Shown here in pieces: positions 52,501-62,000 of a stretch of 64,000 bases of DNA. The stretch comes from Hermatobates lingyangjiaoensis (lineage: Eukaryota; Arthropoda; Insecta; Hemiptera; Hermatobatidae). The notes beneath the pieces are model-generated. The model was not told the origin of the DNA. It saw only the letters and a program-made list of their open reading frames with translations, and searched no databases. Every line of letters starts with the position of its first letter. The first letter of the stretch is position 1. The stretch is from positions 5,031,001-5,095,000 of the forward strand of contig JAPFBL010001928.1 of NCBI GenBank assembly GCA_026182355.1, read 5' to 3'. The translations under genes were made by a program, and so were the position numbers.

Positions 52501-55500
52501 TATTATAAACATTAGTAACAGTCTCTTCAAACTTGATACTTTCGTCACGAGGGCAATAGCCTCTTCAAAGAGGGTTGACAGCTAGCGGATAGTTTTTTAC
52601 TTTTACTTTTTCTTACTGTACTCCTTTGTTTCCCCAAACATCCCTTCCTGGACATTAGTCCTTTCCTGCGCTTTCACCCTTTTAAAATACCACTCTTCCC
52701 TCCCACTCTTCTCAAATCCTCACCAGATGTTTTCTGCATCTGGTGTTCAGTTGGGTTTTTGACTCTGACGAAGACCGCTTGTTACGGTTGAAAGATCTTA
52801 GTCTTGTTTTCCCATTTCTTATTGTGGTTTGATCATTGATTGCTGTTTCACGTGTTTATGTGAAATCTTTTTATATTAATATATATATTGTGCATAATTA
52901 TTATTAAAATGTCCAGAATTTAACCATAATAATTTAATACTTAATGGCTGTACACTAGTTTTAAAATAATCACCTTTAAAGAAATAATATTATACCTGAT
53001 TATATTCTTTTCTTAGATTGCTAACTTGAAGTTCCCATTTCCTGTTAATTGAAAATTCTTTCTCTTTAAGTTTATCGTTGCAACTTTCCAATTCCGTCTA
53101 AAATAATATGAAATACAATAATATTAACAATGAACCATTGAATCGTTATAAATAAAATAGTAAAGCAAATTGTTATCTTTACAATATTTATATTATTCAA
53201 AAAAATACAACTTCATTTACTTTTATGATGTTATATTAATGCAGTAATTTTAATAATTGGAAGGTTTAAAAAATATTTCACTACTATTAATTAAAATTAT
53301 CATGCCTGAAAAGCTCACATTAATAGCACAGTAACATTGGTATCAAAATTTATATTTTTATTAAAGCATTAAATTTTAATGTAATTAAATTTTAACCCAT
53401 ACCTCATAAATAATTATTATCTTAAATAAATAATTATTTCAGATAATAATCTTAAATAATTATTTATATTTGTTTTGAAAAGTAAAGAAAGATGGGAATA
53501 GATAAGAAGCATATTTGCACAAGAATTTGTAAAGTATAATTTTCTTTTTTTACCGGGTATTTTATTTTCTTTTTGTTTTATCTGTTTGGTTTATTTTTAT
53601 TTTATTTATTAGATCGATAAATTTAACAAATTTTTAATCAGAGGTTTAAAGGAATTAAATTTAAGGATTTAATAAAAAAAAAAAATGAATTTAACATAAT
53701 TTTTTGATATCAGTCGTTGTAATAATCAGTCATATTTCTTACATAAATATTACTGATGTACAAAAAGTTTTCAAACGTTTTTTATCAATGATATGTTAAT
53801 ACTAATATCATTGACTGATAATTTTGACAAATCTTTACAGATTTCTGACGAAATGGACGAATTATGTTTATGTAAATGTTACCAGTGTATGTTCCCCAAT
53901 CTACACTAATTTATTAATTTTATTATGCTATTTAGGAAAAACTCTGAGATCTGTTTCTGAAATCCTTCCAAAAAAGTACGTTTTAAAAGTTTAACTAAAT
54001 TGAACAAATAATAAGAACTAGAGAAAATTAAATTTAAATATATCATAAATTTATTATATTAATATTAATAATGAGCAACAATCAATAAAAAAAATGTTCT
54101 TATTAAATTTGTTGATAAAAAGAATAGTATTCATATGACAGACATTAATCTAAAAGAGTTCTAATTTTAAAATATGGGGCATAATACATGACATTGACAG
54201 TCCAAGTAAATATTTAATTTAAAACTATGAAGTCACCTGAGTAAATAAAAACATTTCAGTTTATACTCATCATTCTTTCAAACATAATGAACTGGTATTT
54301 TCAAAGTTTGTTAACTTGAATTAATTAAACTGAATAGATGTATTCTAGTTTTCTATTAAAACAAGAATTTACAAAAAAAAAAACCATAAAAGCAAAACTT
54401 GTAATTAGTAATACTAGTTTTCAAGGAGTTTGGAAATTTGACTTTGTGGTCTAATACTTCTTCCTAATGTGAGGTATATCCCTGATTTTAAGTTAATGGT
54501 CCCAAAAGCCTTTAAATCTGTCTTTACAAGGGATTTTCTAACTGTACTTGTATGCTCTTGTCATAGTATTTCCTAATGGTTAGGTGCATAACAAGGATAT
54601 CTACGTCGATCTCCTCTATCTGTGGTTATCTACAAATATAAAAAGAAAAGTCTTGCATAAATGATATGTTGATGCTATATATGATACAAAACTGAATGAT
54701 GCTATATATAGGTTGTTTCAACTAAGAAATTGCCAAATAGTATCCAACTTAACATGAATGGGTTCCATTTTTAATTTAAAAAAAGTTTATTTTAGAAAAA
54801 GTCTTAAACAAATTAGTCCACATATAATTTAATAAAGTGTTAAATTACAAAAAGTCGCTGTTTTTGACTTCTTTTGATTATTTTAACGGTTTATGTTTTA
54901 TATAGGTATGCTATTCATGAATCAAATTCGTCTCATTCAATTGTATGTGATGTCTTATTCGACCACCGTCCAAATCTGTAAGAGCTATAAAATGATAAAA
55001 GATATCAACAATTAATGCAAAAATATTCAGATTAATATATCTTTAAAACAAATGATTTCAGAGAAAATTTGGTAATAAATAGTCGATTACAAATTTTATT
55101 CCTTATAAATTTTAATGAAACATTTTACTCTGTGACGTCATCTAAGCCCACAAAATCTTTAAAAAAAAACTGTAAAGTGAAAAACTGGAGTTAACTATTT
55201 GTTTACATTTTGATATTTATCTTCAGTGATGCTGGTATTCTAACAAAAAAATACTACTTTGAGATTTAATTCATCTCTCGGAGAAGACGGTAAGCCGTCG
55301 GTCCCGAGCCTGTATGATGTCAGGTACTCATTAAAAATACCTACTCTAAATAAAGTTGATTTAGGCCAAATTTAGGACTCTCAATGTAGAATCAAAAAGC
55401 AATATTGCTCGCCCATTACTAAAATGATGCCAAATAATAAATGAGCCACAATTGCCACCCCTAGAACAGCACTAAAAGGTGAAGACATTATATGTGTGGA

Positions 55501-58500
55501 CTTGGAAAACAAACAACAACTTTAAGATTTGATAATATTCCATTCCTTTTTACTTCATTCCATTGGTAAATCAAGAATTGATAGTAACACTAAAAATCAA
55601 AAAAATAAAAAAAAATATATGACCAAAAAAAAGGTTAATGAATGAAAAATAGGGTTTTTGGTATTTTTTCAATCACTCTAACGGACTGTACTCCCTGTGT
55701 GTGCATTACTAATTACTAATGATTCCAATATTTTCCTGTATGATGTCTTTAAGAGTCACAGAATCTTAAAAAAAAATTGTGGAAAATTTTATTTTACCCC
55801 TTTTTTATACTTTGGCATTAACTCGAACAATCATTAAAGAAAAACTTATTATTGTTTTCAATTTGAGATCTCACAATGTTGCATTCACTTCCACTTATAA
55901 ATTAAAGAGGAGCTGTAAGATAATTATATTGACGGTTTCTAACTTTCACAAGTAAACTCATTTCTGTAAACCCAGTTCTGTTCTAGAGGTGGAAAGCTGA
56001 GCTCATTTGTTATTTGGCACCTAATTCAGTCATGTGCGACCACCTTACCGTATTAATAGAAATTGTTAAAAATGATTCTTTTATTAAGTTATCCTAACAA
56101 CTTTAATCCATGGATATACTTTATATTCGTTTCACATGATACTTTTATTTCGACAAATTCCTGTTCACCTAAAATGTACCTTAGATTCTCTACAATACGC
56201 ATACGACAAAGCATACATCAGTATTTTGAATAAATAAAATACTGTCAATTTAATAATTATTATTAACATTATTTTTGACCATTCGAAGACAGAGCAGGAT
56301 GTCATCATATAAATAATATTATATTACTGTTAGTACCACAGAGATTACGAGTAATGTTATTACAAAAATGCGACGGATGTTTCCAAAGTTCTGAGAATTA
56401 TGCTATAATTAAATTTTGTAGAAATATAGGCAATTTCATTGGTAACAGACAAGTCTTGACATGTTTATGCAACCAGTGTTATATTGTTTAGTCTGATTTT
56501 GGTGCTCGACTGATATAGACGCGTAGTCATAGCACTGTTTTTGTAATTAAAAAAAAAAACAGAAAAATCTCAAAAAGCAATACTTTTCTTTTTGTTGAAA
56601 GAAGGTGAGAAAATATCAGAAATTGTTTGGAGTCTGAAAGGAGTGTTTGATGAGTCTTCAGAATTCAAAAGTACTGTTTATTGGTGGATCGATCGTTTTA
56701 AAAACTGTAGAACATTACTAGAAGGCTAACCACGCAGTCGGCGCCCAAGCATGTCGGTAATTGAGAAAAACATTACAGCCGTCGAAGACCTACTCAAAAA
56801 GGACAGATGAATGACTATTCGTAAAATTATAGTGCGCCTAGGGATAGCTGAACGACAAGTTCATGACACCTTGCATGATTGTTTGGACATTAGCGAGTTT
56901 TTGACATAAATAGGTGGATTCAGGAGTCACTGAAAGAGTTCTTTGAGGCCCCCGTAAAGAAACTAGTTTACCGTTGGGATAAATGTACTCAGTTAAATGG
57001 GGATTATGTTAAATAACTACATTGTAATATGGATGAAAATAACAAAAATAATAAAATTTATAGCTAAATTCCCAGAACTTTGGTAACATCCCTCGTATAT
57101 GTGTTCTATCTCGTTTGCTGTCTTCAACACTCCTCGGCCGATTTCAAATCCTGTCCATTATCAAGATAAAACTCATAATATGATAATAATATAACAAATA
57201 TTTAAGAACAAATAAATAAAAAATATTTATTTTATTAGGGGCAAAATCTTTGTTTCCACATTATTTATCTCATAAACAGTTGATTCGGATAACTTTTATA
57301 TTATTTAATGTTAAATGTCTTTTATGATTGTTTTGTGCTTGAAAACTTTTATCTTTTTATTATTTATCATATTATCAGTTTACTTTTGGCAATGGACAAA
57401 ATCAAAAATTGGACAAGAACTGTTAAAAGTGCTTAATATATGTTTTGAAATATATTATATGTATCATGATATTATAAACACTATATTGCTTTGATGTATA
57501 TACTGTCTTATTTTTGTATAATATCGCGTTTCATGTGTGTTGGGGGAAGGAGGACTATGCATGACATGTCTCCGTCAAGAGACATGCTACACCACTGTCA
57601 CATGAGAGATAGAAGTGGGATGTCATTACAGAGAGTCTGTTGATGGCCAGGACGTCTTGAGCAGCCTTCTCCGTGAGAGACGCCACTTTGTTCTTCAGAC
57701 TCCCGACTTCCCCCATCACAGTCTTCAGCCTCCCTTTGGTTGTATCCAGTTTCCCTTGGGTTTCTTCCAACTCCATCTTCACTTGTGCCAACTGCCCACT
57801 CAATTCGGCCTCCCTCGTCTTTTCGCCTTGCCTCAGACTCACCAACTGTCCCACTGGACCCCAAGGTTTTCATTGACAACATTCACTAAGAATCAGGAAC
57901 AGCCTTTAGTTCTCAATAAAGCCCTATTCATTAAAATTCGCAATACCTTCCCAATAGGTGATATCATCAAGTATTCATTTCACTATATGACCTCTTGCCA
58001 ACTTGCGATTTCAATACGCGATCTACTGCTAAATCATCTACCGCCATCTTTTCATTATCTGTCCTACCATTTTCTTTAATAATCTCCTGATTATATTTTT
58101 ACCAACAGATCATTTATTCACTATTAACGAATTCTCAACTGTAGAATGTGAGAATGGCCTTATGACAAACACGTACTTCCCTTGCACAAACCAACACATA
58201 AAACTATTAAAAGAAAAACAGTTTTCAAATTATCACTATTTATGATTTGCCATGGCCATAAAATAATTGTTTCATAAAATGCAAATGTAATAATTTCTAT
58301 CAGTTTTTTCAAATTCAGATCAAATGTATACGAAATTTGGTGGTTAAATATCGTTTTTTTTTTTGAAATATCCATGGCATCCTCGATGGCGCACATGTTC
58401 GAAATATTGAATTCTGTAAGTTTTCTTTGTATTCTCTTTTCTGTGTCGTGCTTTGTGTAATTTAAAGTTTTATATATATATATATGTATACTTTGGGAGC

Positions 58501-59029
58501 AGACCTTCTTTTAAACATACCTCATTAAATATCTTGCCAACATTAAGTTTAGTATGTTTCCTACATACCTTTTCAAGGTTTCGAATGCTACTTTTCCATC
58601 TTTGTGGTATCATATAAATTAACTCACCGATTTTTTTATCTTTAAATGTATTTTTCATATTACACATGTCCGAAGTTTCGGTCTACGTTGACCATTCTCA
58701 AGGATTCTATATACAAGGTTTTTTTAACAATTAAGGTAGTGTTTTTTAAAAGTATATTTTATTATTAGTTATGTTTGATAGAAGTGATGTAATTGTTATT
58801 GTAAATAAGTATTTATTAGAATTGTTAAAAAAACCTTGTATATTGAATCCTTGAGAATGGTCAACGTAGACCGAAACGTCGGACATGTGTAATATGAAAA
58901 ATACATTTAAAGATAAAAAAATCGGTGAGTTAATTTATATGATACCACAAAGATGGAAAAGTAGCATTCGAAACCTTGAAAAGGTATGTAGGAAACATAC
59001 TAAACTTAATGTTGGCAAGATATTTAATG

Positions 59030-59066
<37 letters not shown>

Positions 59067-62000
59067 AATTAATTGAAACGATTCCACGAACTAAGTAAAC
59101 CATATTGACACAAAGAACACACAGAAATGAAAATAGAAACTCACTACTATATTTCGATGTCCTCGTCATCAGGAAGATAGAAACGAGTCGCTCTACTGGC
59201 AAACAACGACTGGCCGGTGGTCTTGAAGAATCGCAGAACAGTGTAGCCAACTTACGGAGGGAGAGCAGGCAAGGATAGATAAAGAAATAAAAACAAAATA
59301 AATTATAACGAAAGAAAACAAAAACTATTAGCATAGATGACCCCCCCCCCCCCCCCCAAAGTAAACAAAAGATACACTAAGAGACTAAAATAAAAGGAAT
59401 ACACTAAAAATAAATAAAAGGAATAATCAACGATTGAGGTTAAGTCCAGGAGCAGATCTACACCTCAGAAGACTAATAAAAGCTTCTACTGAAGCCCTCA
59501 GAGTGACTTTTGAATTGTTATCAGTTATCTGTCTCAGGACCTGTACACGGAAACAATAATTAAAACTGAGTCCGTGAGAACTGGCATGAGTAGCAGCGGG
59601 AAGGTCACTGCGTTTACCAACAGACGACCTGTGATTATTCATACGCAGGCTAAGCTTGGTGGAAGCCAAACCCACATAAAAACCATCACACCAGGTGCAA
59701 TCCAAACGGTAAACGCAGTTACCAGAGGTACAAGAGGTCTTGTAAGAGATAAGGGTAGGTGCGTTTGCTGAGGAAAAAAGTAAAGGAAGGAACGGGATTG
59801 ACGATAGGACAAGTAAGACACCCACGACGTCCGCATTGAACCATACCAATACCATCAGCAGTATTGGGAGGCAAGGGGAGAAGAAATATGAGAAAAGATA
59901 GATCTAAGATTAGCAGGTTTGCGGTAAGAAATAGAGGGTGCCTCACTGAATACAGAAGAGGTTCATGTGAAGGAAGAAAGTATAGGGAAGAACTTCTTGA
60001 TAACTGCACCCAGCCTATGAGCACCAGGAAAATAAGAGGTGATGAAAAAATAAGAGTCACTGCGATCCCTCCTGGGACCAGAATTATGATGTAGATAAAC
60101 TGACCAGTTTAAGAAGTTTATTATATATGACTCAGTTGACGAAATAAAATTTAGTATAAAATAAACTTTTATTTTTAGAAAAAGTAAAATTATTACTGAA
60201 GCAAGAATTTCATTATACCTCTTTATTTCATGTAGAGAGTAAAGGAAAGTAAAAATCACTAACATATCAAGAAATACTAAAAATTTAAATGTAAATCTTT
60301 CCAACTTTTTAAACGGGATGAAGATGTATATCAGTAAAAACGTATGTCATTTTAACTGTTTACAGGATAATTTAATAATAATTGGAATTATTGTAATGTA
60401 GAGTGCTCTTTAATTCAAAAATATTCAGTTTTGTAATAATTTAATATTTTAAAACATCTCAACATTACAATTTTATTCCTTTATAAAGCTGGCAATATAT
60501 AATGTATAAACCTTTTCCACTTTTTTAATTGAAGATAATTAAATTAAATTCATGCTAGATCAAAGAGACAGTGGTTTGAGGTACATATAGTACGGTAGAT
60601 CACATAGTGAAAGAGTACCCAAATTCATCAAGATCATTGTCGTGCTCAAATTTCTGAGTCTTTACCAAACTAGAGAACTCTACTTTCGAACAAATCAGTG
60701 TATTAAAACATATTTATTTCATTGTTTGATTTGTTAGATTAATATAAACTGAGTTTTCAAATGTGAAACAGAATAAAATTAGAGACAATGCAAAAGTACA
60801 TTCATAGTCAATGTTAACAAACGTAACACAAAAAATAATACATTGAGAGACCCAGTTTTATTTTCAATATTTCAATTGTTTTCATGTTTTATAATTGTTA
60901 TAATTTTTAATTTAATTATTTAATTAGTTTTTAACTGTTTTTTTTTTAAATTTTTATAATTAAAAACATCAATAATTTGAAACAGTTTTAATAAGATATA
61001 TTTTATAATCGAACGAATCCAGTAGATTGGGAAATTTATAAATATTGTTAAAGATTGATTTTATAATAAATATAGGATCACTGAAAGTGTCTAGAACATT
61101 AGACTGAATTCTGTTTTGCTGCCTGAGAGGGTCTTAAGATTTGGCTCATCTCCCAAGCTGTTATCTGATTGTTCAATTTGGAATTTAAAAAATTTCGGTG
61201 TTCACATGCGTACAACCAACCTTTTTCAGTAGTTTGGTATATTGTAACAGGTTCTTTAAATATCTTTTATTGCAAAAATGAATTTTTTCGCCTCAAATAA
61301 AAGGAGAAAACAGAAATTGGTATTGTTCAAATTTTGCTATTCTATTATAGCTAAGCATTGAAATGAACATAAAGTTTACATATATTAGGCTCAATTTGCA
61401 AGATAAAATGCAAAAAAAGCAAGTTCTCAACTAGTTTACCGAAGCTTTCTGTTCTAATGTTGATCGCTTGAAATAACTGAAAGCATATGAATATGCATAA
61501 TAAGTATGTGGTGATTTATTATACTGTCAACTTGTGGCATAAACACAAAAAACATTTTAAGGCAATGATCTTTAACATTTGAAGTCAAAATGATAACATT
61601 ATTTTATTTATTTAATTGAATGATAAAATTATAAAATTTATTTAATTTTAGATCTATTCAATATATTTTACCCCTTCAAAAAGCCACACCCATGGTGAAC
61701 CACCTTTCCCCCTGCACAATTAATACGATTTTGTTGTTTCTCTCAAAAAAGACTGACTCGTCAAAAAGAAAGACTAATGCAAGAACAACAAATGTAAATT
61801 TCAATCCAGTTCTAGGTATGTTTGTGTCCAGGTTTTTGTCTGGTGTTTCTTAATTTAGTCCCGCGTAAATTTATAACAATTCTAATTCAAACAGTCTAAA
61901 TCACTATTTAATCTAATATTATATAATCTTGAATGATTATATAATGTGTGCATTGAAAAGAACTTGGTTACTGCAATATAACTTAACTTGATATCAATCT

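Larger units (their letters stand above)
47677..52995 (-). other. CCDC13 intron with palindrome, repeat copy C and inverted Penelope-type pair
   Basis: Contains the palindrome 49114-49441, repeat copy C 49988-52140 and the element 52317-52840. Between 47.7 and 49.0 kb only unique sequence is seen; somewhat GC-richer blocks at 48160-48330 and 48560-48780 have no recognisable coding content. Confidence 0.55.
53098..57629 (-). other. CCDC13 intron with SINE-like copy and mariner relic
   Basis: AT-rich and mostly unique. Recognised items are the inverted SINE-like piece at 55260-55410 and the mariner at 56371-57095. Confidence 0.6.
59066..60110 (-). mobile_element. Penelope-like element, 5'-truncated copy
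   Basis: The minus strand holds the C-terminal coding remnant (about 60100-59427) and a 3' region with a hammerhead-like motif (59172-59138: CTGATGACGAGGACA, TCGAAATATAGTAGTGAG), ending in the A-rich outer arm at 59066 beside (TA)n. The RT domain is absent, so the copy is 5'-truncated as is usual for this class. A 17-base C run (59341-59357) lies between the coding part and the motif. Confidence 0.8.

Noticed and set aside
57615..58079. 154-codon plus-strand open frame
   Set aside because: Antisense shadow of the coiled-coil CCDC13 exon; Leu/Pro/His-rich composition with no domain.
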